Assembly (NCBI GenBank): GCA_934338065.1
Contig: CAKRGX010000006.1
Location: forward strand, 1 to 64,000
Direction: 5' to 3'
Origin: an uncultured Eubacterium sp.
Lineage (GTDB): Bacteria; Bacillota; Clostridia; Lachnospirales; Lachnospiraceae
Length of the DNA: 64,000 nt
Position numbers and translations under genes: made by a program. The first letter of the stretch is position 1, and every line of letters starts with the position of its first letter. Of the stretch, positions 33,386 to 43,642 are shown one piece after another. A model generated the notes under the pieces. That model ran no database searches and was not told the origin of the DNA. It was given only the letters and a program-made list of their open reading frames with translations.

Positions 33386-34996
33386 CTAGCTTAATGCCTG
33401 GCGTTTGCGAGCCATATCGTCACTGTCTAAATATTCGTCATATGTTGTAACTTTGTCAATCATACCGTTTGGAGTGAATTCAATGATGCGATTGGCAATT
33501 GTCTGAATAAACTGATGATCCTGGGAAGTAAATAACACAACGCCAGGGAACTTAATCAGACCATTGTTAACAGATGTGATTGATTCCATATCCAGATGGT
33601 TGGTTGGTTCATCTAACATTAATACATTAGAACCAAGCATCATCATTTTTGACAGCATGACACGAACTTTTTCCCCACCGGAAAGTACGTTGACTTTTTT
33701 TAACCCATCTTCACCCTTAAAAAGCATTCGTCCAAGAAAACCGCGTACATAGGTGGCATCTTTTTCGGGAGAGAAAGGCATCAGCCAATCTACAATTGTG
33801 TCATTACTTGCAAAATATGGCGTGTTATCTTTTGGAAAATAAGAATTAGAAGTAGTTATTCCCCATTTATAGTCTCCTTCGTCCGGCTCCATTTCTCCCG
33901 ACAAAATCTGGAAAAGTGTTGTGGCCGCAATACCATATGAGCCGACAAAAGCGATTTTATCATCGTGTCCAACGGTGAATGAAACATTATCCAGAACTTT
34001 TTCGCCGTCAATTGTTTTGCTTAAGTTAGTTACGGTAAGCACTTCGTTTCCAATCTCACGGTCTGGTTTAAAATCAACATATGGATATTTACGGCTTGAA
34101 GGACGAAGAGTGTCAAGTTCAATCTTTTCCAAAGCGCGTTTGCGGGAGGTTGCCTGTTTTGACTTCGAAGCATTGGCACTGAATCGCTGGATAAATTCCT
34201 GCAATTCCTTGATTTTTTCTTCTTTCTTTTTGTTGGCTTCCTTCATTTGTTTGATCATTAACTGGCTGGATTCATACCAAAAATCATAGTTTCCGGCATA
34301 AATTTGCATTTTTCCATAATCAAGATCAACCGTGTGTGTACATACTTTGTTTAGAAAATACCGGTCATGAGATACAACAATGATCGTGTTTTCAAAATCA
34401 ATCAAAAATTCTTCCAGCCAGCGAATGGAATCCAGATCCAAGTGATTTGTCGGTTCGTCCAGAAGCAGAATGTCCGGATTGCCAAAAAGCGCACGCGCCA
34501 AAAGTACTTTTACTTTATCAGTATCCGGTAATTCGCTCATGATTTTATAGTGCATTTCTGTATCAATACCAAGACCGTTCAGAAGAGTAGCAGCGTCAGC
34601 TTCTGCTTCCCATCCATTCATTGTAGCAAATTCAGCTTCCAGTTCACTTGCACGGATACCATCTTCCTCGGTGAAATCTTCCTTCGCATAAATGGCTTCT
34701 TTTTCTTTCATAATATCATATAATTTCTGGTTGCCGGCGATTACGGTATCCAGAACGATCTGATCATCATATTTGAAATGATCCTGTTCCAAAACAGATA
34801 AACGCTGACCGGGACCAAGGCTGATCTCTCCGGTCGTTGGTTCTAATTCTCCGGAAAGGATTTTCAGAAAGGTAGACTTTCCGGCTCCATTTGCACCAAT
34901 AATACCATAACAGTTTCCTTCGGTAAATTTTATATTGACCTCTTCAAAGAGAGCCTTTTTGCCAAAACGTAATGAAATGTTGCTTGCTTGAATCAT
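33386..34996 (-). CDS. ABC-F family ATPase (YkpA/YbiT type) with one degenerate ATP site
   Basis: This 536-residue soluble protein has two ABC domains and the linker typical of ABC-F translation factors, without membrane segments. NBD1 has Walker A GANGAGKST (34-42), Walker B LLLDEP (177-182) and H-loop His210, but its signature reads ELPDTD (155-160) where LSGGE is expected. NBD2 keeps LSGGE (438-442) and Walker B LMLDEP, but its Walker A reads GSYGIAATT (352-360) with no Lys, and its H-loop is Gln492. Because each ATP site combines Walker A of one domain with the signature of the other, one site is intact and one is lost. ATG 34996 follows GGAGGT; an upstream in-frame ATG is less likely. 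Confidence 0.92.
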   Translation of the reverse strand: MIQASNISLRFGKKALFEEVNIKFTEGNCYGIIGANGAGKSTFLKILSGELEPTTGEISLGPGQRLSVLEQDHFKYDDQIVLDTVIAGNQKLYDIMKEKEAIYAKEDFTEEDGIRASELEAEFATMNGWEAEADAATLLNGLGIDTEMHYKIMSELPDTDKVKVLLARALFGNPDILLLDEPTNHLDLDSIRWLEEFLIDFENTIIVVSHDRYFLNKVCTHTVDLDYGKMQIYAGNYDFWYESSQLMIKQMKEANKKKEEKIKELQEFIQRFSANASKSKQATSRKRALEKIELDTLRPSSRKYPYVDFKPDREIGNEVLTVTNLSKTIDGEKVLDNVSFTVGHDDKIAFVGSYGIAATTLFQILSGEMEPDEGDYKWGITTSNSYFPKDNTPYFASNDTIVDWLMPFSPEKDATYVRGFLGRMLFKGEDGLKKVNVLSGGEKVRVMLSKMMMLGSNVLMLDEPTNHLDMESITSVNNGLIKFPGVVLFTSQDHQFIQTIANRIIEFTPNGMIDKVTTYDEYLDSDDMARKRQALS

Positions 34997-35151
34997 GTTT
35001 ACCTCCATTTGCGTATCTGCGTTTTTTCATACTATCTCCATTATATTGTACTAAAAAATCCCAAATTTGCAAGGGTTTCTTTCTATTCTTTACTTTAATT
35101 GGTTATTATGGTAAATTTTTTTTATAAAAACTATGGTCAGGAGGCGTTAAA

Positions 35152-36060
35152 ATGCCAACGAAACAGGAAAAACGTATGGTCATTAGACAATTGCTTATTC
35201 CTATTTTATTAATTATAGCTGCATTACTGTATCAGCCGGTAAAGAACTTTTTCTATCCGACCGAAAAACCTGCCGGTATGAAATCAGATGGTGGTAATCT
35301 TACGGTTTCTTATATTGATGTAGGGCAGGGGGATGCTACTTTGATTTCAAAAGGAAACTTTCACATGTTGATTGATGCGGGGAAAAATGAAAAAGGGACA
35401 GAGGTTGTTTCATATTTAAAAAGCAAAAATATCAGCACGATAGATATCGTGGTTGGTACTCATCCGGATAGTGATCACATAGGTGGCGTGGATGATGTGT
35501 TAGATAATTTTAAAGTAAAAACGGTGTATTTACCTGAAATGGGTAAGGCAACGAAGACATATCGGGAGGTAGAAGCTGCCTTGAAACGCTCTGGAAAGAA
35601 AGATAAAATGCCTGAGATTGGCAGAAATTATACGTATGATGGTAATGTTGTTGTTCGGTTTCTTGGACCGGTAAAACAATCCCATGATGCCAACAATAAT
35701 TCACTGGTTGTTCAATTGGCTTATGGTAGAAACCGTTTCTTGTTTATGGGAGATGCGGAGGAGAAGGAAGAACGGGATATAGTAAAACAACAGTATGATC
35801 TGGAATGTGACGTTTTGAAAGTAGGACATCATGGAAGTGGTAAATCAACAAGTGATGCCTTTCTTTCGTTGGCAGATCCATCCTATGCTGTTATCAGTTG
35901 TGGAAAAAATAATTCTTATGGTCATCCGCATGCTGAGGTTTTGTCCCGTTTGTCGGAGGATGATGTCCAGATTTACCGCACTGATACGATGGGAACCGTT
36001 GAAGCCGTGTCAGATGGCAGCCTTGTGCGTTTATCAACAGAGCAATCATCGGAGAATTAG
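35152..36060 (+). CDS. ComEC/Rec2-like metallo-beta-lactamase-fold hydrolase
   Basis: This 302-residue protein has one N-terminal membrane helix (LLIPILLIIAALLY) and a ComEC-type metallo-beta-lactamase domain outside it: VSYIDVGQGDATLI, MLIDAGKNEKG, the THPDSDHIGG metal motif, LFMGDAEEKEE and KVGHHGSGKST. ComEC MBL domains are thought to degrade the non-transforming DNA strand, but this protein lacks the large ComEC channel domain. A surface nuclease or phosphodiesterase is a reasonable guess. AGGAGG precedes the ATG. Confidence 0.85.
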   Translation: MPTKQEKRMVIRQLLIPILLIIAALLYQPVKNFFYPTEKPAGMKSDGGNLTVSYIDVGQGDATLISKGNFHMLIDAGKNEKGTEVVSYLKSKNISTIDIVVGTHPDSDHIGGVDDVLDNFKVKTVYLPEMGKATKTYREVEAALKRSGKKDKMPEIGRNYTYDGNVVVRFLGPVKQSHDANNNSLVVQLAYGRNRFLFMGDAEEKEERDIVKQQYDLECDVLKVGHHGSGKSTSDAFLSLADPSYAVISCGKNNSYGHPHAEVLSRLSEDDVQIYRTDTMGTVEAVSDGSLVRLSTEQSSEN

Positions 36061-36135
36061 TAAGCAAATGTTGCATTTTATGCCAAACACCTTTATAATA
36101 ATCTAGATACGATAAATGAAGAGAGGGATGATTGT

Positions 36136-38457
36136 ATGGAGACAGAAAAAAAAGTTGGCTTAATAGGAACTTTTGATACAGGTGAATTATCCACTGAACT
36201 GATACCCCCTGATTTTACTGATCCGGATGACCTGTTTGAGATTTTAAAAACGACGGTTAACAGCTATCATCCTTCGAATGATCTGGAATCGATCAACAAA
36301 GCATATGAACTTGCAAAAGATGCGCACAAGGAACAGAAAAGAAAGTCGGGTGAACCGTATCTGATCCATCCGGTCTGTGTGGCTATTATTCTGGCACAGT
36401 TGGAAATGGACAAGGAAACCATTATCGGAGGGCTCCTTCATGATGTAGTTGAAGATACCAAATATACAACCCAGGATCTGACGGAAATGTTTAGTGAAGA
36501 GATAGCTGCTCTTGTTGATGGCGTTACAAAATTGACACAATTGAATTATTCTTCTGATAAATTGGAATTACAAGCAGAAAATCTTCGCAAGATGTTTCTT
36601 GCAATGGCTAAGGATATCCGCGTTATTATAATCAAACTGGCTGACCGGCTTCACAATATGCGTACGATGCAGTTTATGAAACCAGAGAAACAAAAGGAAA
36701 AATCGAGGGAGACGATGGATATTTATGCTCCGATTGCAGATCGACTGGGTATTTCCAAGGTGAAGGTTGAACTGGATGATTTGTCGCTGAGGTATTTGGA
36801 ACCGGAAGCATATGAGGATTTAAGTAAAAAATTTAACGAGATAAAACGATATAAGGAAAACTTTGTTAAAGATATAATGGAAGAAGTCGATCATCATCTG
36901 GTGGAAAATGATATTAAGGCTACGATTGATGGACGTGTGAAGCATTTGTTTAGTATTTACCGGAAAATGGTTACCCAGCATAAAACGCTGGATCAGATAT
37001 ATGATTTGTTTGCGATTCGTATTATTGTAGATAATGATCAGGAATGTTATACAGCACTGGGAATTATACATGAGATGTATAAGCCTATTCCCGGACGATT
37101 TAAAGATTATATTGCGATGCCAAAGCCAAATCATTACCAGTCTTTGCATACGACGCTGATCGGACCGAATGGACAACCGTTTGAAATTCAGATCCGGACA
37201 TATGAGATGCATAAGACTGCTGAATATGGTATTGCTGCTCACTGGCGTTATAAAGAAGGCGGTAATGGGAAGGCTGCGAATCAGAGCGAAGAGAAAAAAA
37301 TGGCATGGCTGCGCCGTATTTTGGAGTGGCAGCATGACATGGATGATAACAAAGAGTTTTTAAGCTCGATCAAAAGTGATCTGGATCTGTATTCTGACAG
37401 AATTTATTGTTTTACGCCAAATGGAGATGTCAAAAATCTGCCGGCAGGTTCTACGCCGATTGATTTCGCTTATGCAGTGCATACTGCCGTAGGAAATAAA
37501 ATGGTTGGAGCCAGAGTGAATGGCAATATAGTAAAGTTAGATTATGAAATTCAGAATGGCGACAGAATTGATATTATAACAAGCCAGAATAGTAAAGGAC
37601 CAAGCCGTGACTGGCTTAATCTGGTAAAAAGCAGTCAGGCAAAAAATAAGATCAATCAGTGGTTCCGTAATGAGTTTAAAGAGGATAATATAATAAAAGG
37701 AAAAGAGCTTCTGCATACGTACTGTAAAAATAAGGGCATTGATCTGGCACCATTATTGCGAAATGAATATACAGAGGCCTGTATGCGAAAATATGGTTTC
37801 CGTGATTGGGCATCTGTCTGCGCAGCTATTGGACATGGTGGGTTAAAAGAGGGTCAGGTAGTAAATAAGCTTCAGGACATGTACAATAAGAAGAACAAAC
37901 GGATTGTTTCGGATGCGCAGGTTCATCAGGTTATTGAAAATGCAAAAGAAGCAAAACAAGTCGCAGAAAGCAGACCAAACGAACATCTCAAGAGCAAGAG
38001 TGGGATTATTGTTGAGGGATTGGATGATCTGGCAGTACGTTTTTCAAAATGCTGCAGTCCTGTGCCAGGAGATGAGATTGTCGGATTTGTTACGAGAGGA
38101 AGAGGGGTCTCTATCCATCGAACGGACTGTGTCAATATGATTCATCTGCCGGTGGAGGAAAAAAATCGTCTGATTGAAGCTGAGTGGAGTCCGGAAGCTA
38201 CAAGCAGCGGAGAATCTTATCCTGTTGAAATCGTTATATATTGTTATAACCGCAGTGGTGTACTTTTGGATGTTTCACGTATTTTTACTGAAAATAAGAT
38301 TGATGTTAAGTCAATGAATGTCAGAACGACAAAACAGGAAAACGCAACCTTGACAGTCGGGTTTGAAACAAGAGGTAAAGAACAATTAGATCGACTGATC
38401 AAAAAACTTCGTTCGGTGGAAAGTGTTACCGACATTGAGCGAAGTACAAATGGATAA
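36136..38457 (+). CDS. relA: Bifunctional (p)ppGpp synthetase/hydrolase
   Basis: This 773-residue RelA/SpoT protein makes and degrades the stringent-response alarmone. Domains in order: HD hydrolase (LLHDVVEDT, His102-Asp103 and Glu106-Asp107; DRLHNMRTM), synthetase (IYRKM, YDLFAIRIIVDN, and PKPNHYQSLHTTLIGPNGQP), TGS (VYCFTPNGDVK-like segment at IYCFTPNGDVKNLPAGSTPI), a zinc-finger/helical region, and a C-terminal ACT domain starting VEIVIYCYNRSGVLLDV. Both catalytic domains look complete. It begins the operon relA-MBL-hemZ-hisS-aspS. Confidence 0.96.
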   Translation: METEKKVGLIGTFDTGELSTELIPPDFTDPDDLFEILKTTVNSYHPSNDLESINKAYELAKDAHKEQKRKSGEPYLIHPVCVAIILAQLEMDKETIIGGLLHDVVEDTKYTTQDLTEMFSEEIAALVDGVTKLTQLNYSSDKLELQAENLRKMFLAMAKDIRVIIIKLADRLHNMRTMQFMKPEKQKEKSRETMDIYAPIADRLGISKVKVELDDLSLRYLEPEAYEDLSKKFNEIKRYKENFVKDIMEEVDHHLVENDIKATIDGRVKHLFSIYRKMVTQHKTLDQIYDLFAIRIIVDNDQECYTALGIIHEMYKPIPGRFKDYIAMPKPNHYQSLHTTLIGPNGQPFEIQIRTYEMHKTAEYGIAAHWRYKEGGNGKAANQSEEKKMAWLRRILEWQHDMDDNKEFLSSIKSDLDLYSDRIYCFTPNGDVKNLPAGSTPIDFAYAVHTAVGNKMVGARVNGNIVKLDYEIQNGDRIDIITSQNSKGPSRDWLNLVKSSQAKNKINQWFRNEFKEDNIIKGKELLHTYCKNKGIDLAPLLRNEYTEACMRKYGFRDWASVCAAIGHGGLKEGQVVNKLQDMYNKKNKRIVSDAQVHQVIENAKEAKQVAESRPNEHLKSKSGIIVEGLDDLAVRFSKCCSPVPGDEIVGFVTRGRGVSIHRTDCVNMIHLPVEEKNRLIEAEWSPEATSSGESYPVEIVIYCYNRSGVLLDVSRIFTENKIDVKSMNVRTTKQENATLTVGFETRGKEQLDRLIKKLRSVESVTDIERSTNG

Positions 38458-38479
38458 GTTAAAGGAGTGAAAATAATAC

Positions 38480-39100
38480 ATGGAAGTTACAGTGATGACA
38501 GTGGGACCTGTATGTACGAATTGTTATATTGTAAATCAAGAAGGAAATACTTCCTGTGTAGTGATCGATCCGGGTGATGAAGCAGAAAAGATTGCAGATT
38601 ATATCCGCAGAAAAGGGTTGAAAATGGAAGGAGTTTTATTAACTCATGGTCATTTTGACCATATTACCGGAGTCAGCAAGCTCGTTTCGCTTCTTGGTGG
38701 TAAAGTATATGCATATGAAGAAGAAAAGAAACTTTTGGAAGATCCGGGCTTGAATGGCAGTGCAATGATGGGATATGAAGCCGCTTTGGAACCGGAGGTG
38801 CTGGTTAAAGAGTCACAGGTAATATCAATTGCCGGGCTTGAGTTCCGTGTGATCTATACACCCGGACATACAAAGGGAAGCTGCTGCTATTATGCAGAAA
38901 AAGAAAAAGTACTTTTTAGCGGTGATACGGTATTCTTGGAATCTGTTGGCAGGACAGATTTTCCGACAGGTAACAGTCGTGAATTACTGGATTCCGTTCG
39001 GAATAAGGTGTTGACGCTGCCAGATGATGTTAAGATTTATCCGGGTCATGGTCCAGAAACAACAGTTGCTTATGAGACAGCAAATAATCCTTATGCCTAA
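38480..39100 (+). CDS. MBL-fold metallohydrolase, glyoxalase II-like
   Basis: This 206-residue protein has the complete glyoxalase II-like metal set: LLTHGHFDHITG (HxHxDH), YTPGHTKGSCCYY, LFSGDTVFLESVGRTDFPTG and the last His in YPGHGPETTV. The fold would bind two metals. It lies 22 bp after relA in a conserved Clostridia gene order. The natural substrate of this YcbL/GloB-like subgroup is uncertain; thioester hydrolysis is the usual guess. Confidence 0.92.
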   Translation: MEVTVMTVGPVCTNCYIVNQEGNTSCVVIDPGDEAEKIADYIRRKGLKMEGVLLTHGHFDHITGVSKLVSLLGGKVYAYEEEKKLLEDPGLNGSAMMGYEAALEPEVLVKESQVISIAGLEFRVIYTPGHTKGSCCYYAEKEKVLFSGDTVFLESVGRTDFPTGNSRELLDSVRNKVLTLPDDVKIYPGHGPETTVAYETANNPYA

Positions 39101-39118
39101 GATTGATAGGAGAATGTT

Positions 39119-40561
39119 ATGGTTTTATTTGAGGTTAAAAAGAATATAGAACATCCGGGAGAGTTCACCTATGATCTGCGTGCATTGGCACAAAGTTTTT
39201 ATCCGGAGTTTGCCTGTCAGATATTGGAAATCGGGGAGTGGGCAGAGGATGAAGGGTATCCGGTAAAATGTTCGGTAGATAGTGATGTAATCCTGGATGC
39301 AAGACTGCCGGCAGGATATACAAAAAACTCGGTAAAAGCAGTCGTGTATCAGGCCTTTGCGAGAAAAACAGAAAAAGTACTGCCATGGGGAATTCTGACG
39401 GGAATCCGTCCGGCTAAGATACCGCTTCAGATGTTCCTAAATGGAAAAGGCAAACAGGAGGTGTTTGAAACGCTGTGCAAAGAGTATCTGCTTGTAGATG
39501 CTAAGGCGCAGTTAGCACTGGACGTTGCTTTAAAGGAATATGAATTAATAAAGGATTATGAACATACACAGGGTTACAATTTGTATATTGGTATTCCGTT
39601 TTGCCCATCCATTTGTCAGTATTGTTCCTTCTCTTCCTATGACTATATAACATATAAAGACAAAGTTGAAAGTTATCTGGCGGCATTGGAGAAAGAATTG
39701 ATCTATGTTGCAAAACGTGCAAAGGAAGAAAATAAGAAGCTTCATACAATCTATGTTGGAGGAGGTACCCCGACGTCGCTTAATGAACAGCAGCTCAAAA
39801 GATTAATGGATATGATTCATTGTCATCTGCCTGTGAATGAAGAGGTGGAATTTACCGTAGAAGCCGGTAGACCGGATAGCATTAATAGAGAAAAGTTACA
39901 GATATTAAAAGATGCAGATGTAAGCCGTATATCGATTAATCCGCAGACAATGAAGCAGCATACACTGGATTTGTTGGGAAGAAGACATTCTGTTGAACAG
40001 GTAAAGGAAGTATTTTATTTGGCGCGGGAAGTTGGTTTTGATAATATTAATATGGATCTTATCGTTGGCTTGCCGGAGGAAGATGAGGTTGATTTTGCAA
40101 AAACAATGATGCAGATTCATGAATTGGATCCGGATAGTGTAACAGTACATACTCTGGTGATTAAAAGAGCATCCAGGATGCGCAGGGAACAGATGGAACA
40201 GCATGCCGATATGTATCCGGAAGATACACTGATCCCGGTGCTTCAACGGGCAAGTGGCGAGATGCTTCGTGATTATGGATATGAGCCATATTATATGTAT
40301 CGTCAAAAAAACAAAGCCGGAACGTCACGTAATACGAATCAGGAAAACGTTGCTTATGCGAAACCGGGCAGGGAATGTCTCTACAATATATTTATTATGG
40401 AAGAACTGGAGACGATAGTTGCGCTTGGCAGTGGAGCGTCTACAAAGTATGTGATTCATGGGGAAAACCGTATGGAACGTATTGAAAATGTAAAAAGTGT
40501 TGATGACTACATTAGTCGTATTGATGAGATGATAGAAAGGAAAGAAAAACTATGGCGTTAA
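39119..40561 (+). CDS. hemZ: Radical SAM coproporphyrinogen III oxidase-like protein HemZ
   Basis: This 480-residue radical SAM protein carries the cluster motif CPSICQYCSFSSY (C-x3-C-x2-C) preceded by LYIGIPF, then TIYVGGGTPTSL, VSRISINPQTM and NINMDLIVGLPEED, all hallmarks of HemN/HemZ proteins. The N-terminal 170 residues form the extra domain typical of HemZ. The family is linked to oxygen-independent coproporphyrinogen III dehydrogenation, though many HemN-like proteins have other tasks. No other heme genes lie in the window. The stop overlaps hisS by 10 bp. Confidence 0.9.
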   Translation: MVLFEVKKNIEHPGEFTYDLRALAQSFYPEFACQILEIGEWAEDEGYPVKCSVDSDVILDARLPAGYTKNSVKAVVYQAFARKTEKVLPWGILTGIRPAKIPLQMFLNGKGKQEVFETLCKEYLLVDAKAQLALDVALKEYELIKDYEHTQGYNLYIGIPFCPSICQYCSFSSYDYITYKDKVESYLAALEKELIYVAKRAKEENKKLHTIYVGGGTPTSLNEQQLKRLMDMIHCHLPVNEEVEFTVEAGRPDSINREKLQILKDADVSRISINPQTMKQHTLDLLGRRHSVEQVKEVFYLAREVGFDNINMDLIVGLPEEDEVDFAKTMMQIHELDPDSVTVHTLVIKRASRMRREQMEQHADMYPEDTLIPVLQRASGEMLRDYGYEPYYMYRQKNKAGTSRNTNQENVAYAKPGRECLYNIFIMEELETIVALGSGASTKYVIHGENRMERIENVKSVDDYISRIDEMIERKEKLWR

Positions 40562-41802
40562 AGAAGAAACCAACAACTGGAATGAAGGACATTTTGCCCA
40601 GAGAGATGGAAATCCGTGATTATGTAATAGGGCAGATTAAAGAAACTTATAGGACATTTGGCTTCCAATCAATAGAAACCCCGTGTGTGGAACATATTGA
40701 AAATCTGAACAGCAAACAAGGTGGAGAAAATGAGAAACTTATTTTTAAAATCTTAAAACGTGGACAGAAGCTCAATCTCAAAACAGCGGAGACTGAAATG
40801 GATCTTGTTGATGGAGGACTTCGTTACGACCTTACTGTGCCATTGTCAAGATATTATGCCAATAATGCGAATGAGCTTCCTACACCATTCAAGGCATTAC
40901 AGATGGGAAATGTGTGGCGCGCGGATCGACCACAGCGTGGCCGTTTTCGTCAATTTATGCAGTGCGATATAGATATTTTGGGGGAGCCTTCCTACTTGGC
41001 AGAGATTGAATTGATTTTGGCAACAACTACGTTGTTAGGGAAATTAGATTTCAAGAATTTTACGATACGGATCAATAACCGTAAGATATTAAAAGGAATG
41101 GCGAAATACTGTGGCTTTTCACCAGAGCAGTATGATGAGGTTTTTATCATTTTGGATAAAATGGATAAGATCGGTATGGACGGTGTGGAAGCAGAGCTTC
41201 TTGAGTCAGGTTACCCAGCAGAGGCCGTTCAGAAATGCAAGGAGTTGTTTGCTTCTGTAACAAATGATATTGCGGGAGTGCGGTACATGAAAGAGACGCT
41301 GGGAGATTCGTTAGAGGACGGTGCAGCAGAAGACCTGGAAACAGTTATTTCAACGGTGGAAGCTGTAAAGTCAGCAGATTTCAAAATTATTTTCGACCCA
41401 ACGCTTGTCAGGGGAATGAGTTATTATACAGGCCCAATCTTTGAGATTGCCATGGATGAATTTGGTGGCTCTGTAGGGGGCGGTGGACGATACGATGAGA
41501 TGATTGGAAAATTTACGGGGAATGATACCTGTGCCTGTGGTTTTTCAATTGGATTTGAGCGTATTGTCATGTTATTGTTAGAGAGAGATTACCAGGTTCC
41601 ACGTGCAAAAGAAAAGAAAGCATACCTGATTGACAAAAAAGCCCCGGCTTCTGTTATGCAGAAAGTGATCGAGAAAGCAAAAGCAGATCGGGAAAAAGGA
41701 ATACAGGTAAATATCAATATTATGAAGAAAAATAAAAAGTTCCAAAAGGAACAACTGATGGCAGAGGGATATACGGAGATAGAAGAAATTTTTGCAGATT
41801 AA
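40552..41802 (+). CDS. hisS: Histidyl-tRNA synthetase
   Basis: This 416-residue class II synthetase charges tRNA-His. Motif 1 lies in TGMKDILPREM...ETPCVEH; motif 2 is WRADRPQRGRFRQFMQCDID; the histidine-specific motifs appear as LVRGMSYYTGPIFEIAMDE and SVGGGGRYDEMIGKF, with motif 3 GFSIGFERIVM. The C-terminal anticodon domain is comparatively short and Lys-rich. It overlaps hemZ and is followed by aspS after 18 bp. No T-box leader precedes it, so the operon is not controlled by uncharged tRNA-His at this point. Confidence 0.95.
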   Translation: MALKKKPTTGMKDILPREMEIRDYVIGQIKETYRTFGFQSIETPCVEHIENLNSKQGGENEKLIFKILKRGQKLNLKTAETEMDLVDGGLRYDLTVPLSRYYANNANELPTPFKALQMGNVWRADRPQRGRFRQFMQCDIDILGEPSYLAEIELILATTTLLGKLDFKNFTIRINNRKILKGMAKYCGFSPEQYDEVFIILDKMDKIGMDGVEAELLESGYPAEAVQKCKELFASVTNDIAGVRYMKETLGDSLEDGAAEDLETVISTVEAVKSADFKIIFDPTLVRGMSYYTGPIFEIAMDEFGGSVGGGGRYDEMIGKFTGNDTCACGFSIGFERIVMLLLERDYQVPRAKEKKAYLIDKKAPASVMQKVIEKAKADREKGIQVNINIMKKNKKFQKEQLMAEGYTEIEEIFAD

Positions 41803-41820
41803 CATGGAGGGAATAAAATT

Positions 41821-43608
41821 ATGGCAGAATCAATGAGAGGTTTAAAACGTACATGCCGTTGTGCGGAGTTAAGTACAGAAAACATCGGGCAGACAGTTAC
41901 TGTTATGGGCTGGGTGCAGAAAAGCCGCAATAAAGGTGGTATTGTATTTGTAGATCTGCGGGACCGCAGTGGCATCATCCAATTGATATTTGAGGAAAGT
42001 AATATTGGAACAGAGGGATTTGAAAAAGCGGCAAAACTTCGCAGCGAATTTGTTGTGGCTGTCACGGGAGAAGTGACAAAGCGTTCTGGTGCCGTTAATG
42101 AGAATCTAAAGACAGGTGAGATCGAAGTAGTTGCTCAAAATATCCGTATCCTATCGGAATCTGAGACACCTCCTTTTCCAATTGAAGAAAATTCAAAAAC
42201 GAAGGATGAGCTTAGATTAAAGTATCGTTATCTTGATCTGCGTCGTCCGGATCTGCAGAGAAATTTAATCCTTCGCAGTAAAGTGGCAACGCTTACCCGC
42301 CAGTTTCTGGCTGATGAAGGATTTTTAGAGATAGAGACTCCGATTTTAAATAAGAGTACACCGGAGGGGGCGCGTGATTATCTTGTCCCAAGCCGTGTGC
42401 ATCCGGGCAGTTTTTATGCTTTGCCACAGAGTCCGCAATTATTCAAACAGCTTTTGATGTGTTCCGGATATGACCGATATTTTCAGATTGCAAAATGTTT
42501 TCGTGATGAAGATCTGCGTGCTGACCGCCAGCCTGAATTTACGCAGATTGATATGGAATTATCTTTTGTTGACGTAGATGATGTTATTGATGTAAATGAA
42601 CGTTTGCTGCAGAAGATGTTCCGGTTAGTTGATGTAGATGTAAAGATTCCTTTCCAGCGAATGACCTGGCAGGAGGCAATGGATCGTTTTGGTTCGGATA
42701 AGCCGGATACAAGATTTGGCATGGAATTACAGGATGTTACAGAACTTGTAAAAAGCTGTGGCTTTGGTGTGTTTACCGGAGCGATAGAAAAGGGCGGTTC
42801 TGTTCGTGGTATCAACGCCAAGGGGCAGGGAACAATGCCTCGCAAAAAGATTGATAAACTGGTTGATTTTGCAAAGGATTTTGGTGCCAAAGGTCTGGCT
42901 TACCTGTGTATTAATGAGGATGGAACCTATAAGTCATCGTTTGCTAAATTTATGACAGAAGAAGAACTAAGCCAGCTTGTTGAAAAGATGGCTGGCGAAC
43001 CGGGAGATTTACTGTTGTTTGCAGCGGATAAGAATAAGATTGTGTGGGATGTCCTTGGAAATCTTCGTCTGGAGCTGGCAAGACAGATGGAACTTCTTGA
43101 TAAAAACGTATATAATTTCCTGTGGGTTACAGAATTTCCTCTTCTTGAGTACAATGAGGAGCTGGGACGCTATCAGGCGATGCATCATCCATTTACGATG
43201 CCGATGGAAGAAGATCTTCCTTATCTTGAAAGTGAGCCGGGACGTGTGCGTGCGCAGGCATACGATATTGTATTGAACGGAACGGAGATTGGCGGAGGTT
43301 CTATACGTATCCATCAGAATGATGTACAGGAGAAGATGTTTGAAGCACTTGGATTTACGAGAGAAGCTGCTTACGAGCAGTTTGGTTTCCTGTTAGATGC
43401 CTTTAAATACGGAGTACCGCCTCATGCCGGATTAGCATATGGTCTGGACCGGTTGATCATGCTGATGGCAAAAGAAGACAGTATTCGTGAAGTAATTGCT
43501 TTCCCGAAGGTGAAAGATGCTTCTTGTCTTATGACACAGGCGCCAGGGGTTGTTGAATCAGCACAGTTGGAAGAACTTGGAATAGAACTTCTTGAGAAAG
43601 AAGAATAA
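41821..43608 (+). CDS. aspS: Aspartyl-tRNA synthetase (bacterial type)
   Basis: This 595-residue class IIb synthetase has the N-terminal OB fold (TVMGWVQKSRNKGGIVFVDL), the catalytic core with motif 1 (LEIETPILNKSTPEGARDYL), motif 2 (CFRDEDLRADRQPEFTQIDM), the bacterial GAD insertion (about 290-410), and motif 3 (GLAYGLDRLIMLM). Length and GAD domain mark it as the bacterial form. GGAGGG precedes the ATG, 18 bp after hisS. The galM gene starts 34 bp downstream. Confidence 0.96.
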   Translation: MAESMRGLKRTCRCAELSTENIGQTVTVMGWVQKSRNKGGIVFVDLRDRSGIIQLIFEESNIGTEGFEKAAKLRSEFVVAVTGEVTKRSGAVNENLKTGEIEVVAQNIRILSESETPPFPIEENSKTKDELRLKYRYLDLRRPDLQRNLILRSKVATLTRQFLADEGFLEIETPILNKSTPEGARDYLVPSRVHPGSFYALPQSPQLFKQLLMCSGYDRYFQIAKCFRDEDLRADRQPEFTQIDMELSFVDVDDVIDVNERLLQKMFRLVDVDVKIPFQRMTWQEAMDRFGSDKPDTRFGMELQDVTELVKSCGFGVFTGAIEKGGSVRGINAKGQGTMPRKKIDKLVDFAKDFGAKGLAYLCINEDGTYKSSFAKFMTEEELSQLVEKMAGEPGDLLLFAADKNKIVWDVLGNLRLELARQMELLDKNVYNFLWVTEFPLLEYNEELGRYQAMHHPFTMPMEEDLPYLESEPGRVRAQAYDIVLNGTEIGGGSIRIHQNDVQEKMFEALGFTREAAYEQFGFLLDAFKYGVPPHAGLAYGLDRLIMLMAKEDSIREVIAFPKVKDASCLMTQAPGVVESAQLEELGIELLEKEE

Positions 43609-43642
43609 TAATCATAAAAATAAAAGGTCAGGAGGAAAATTT

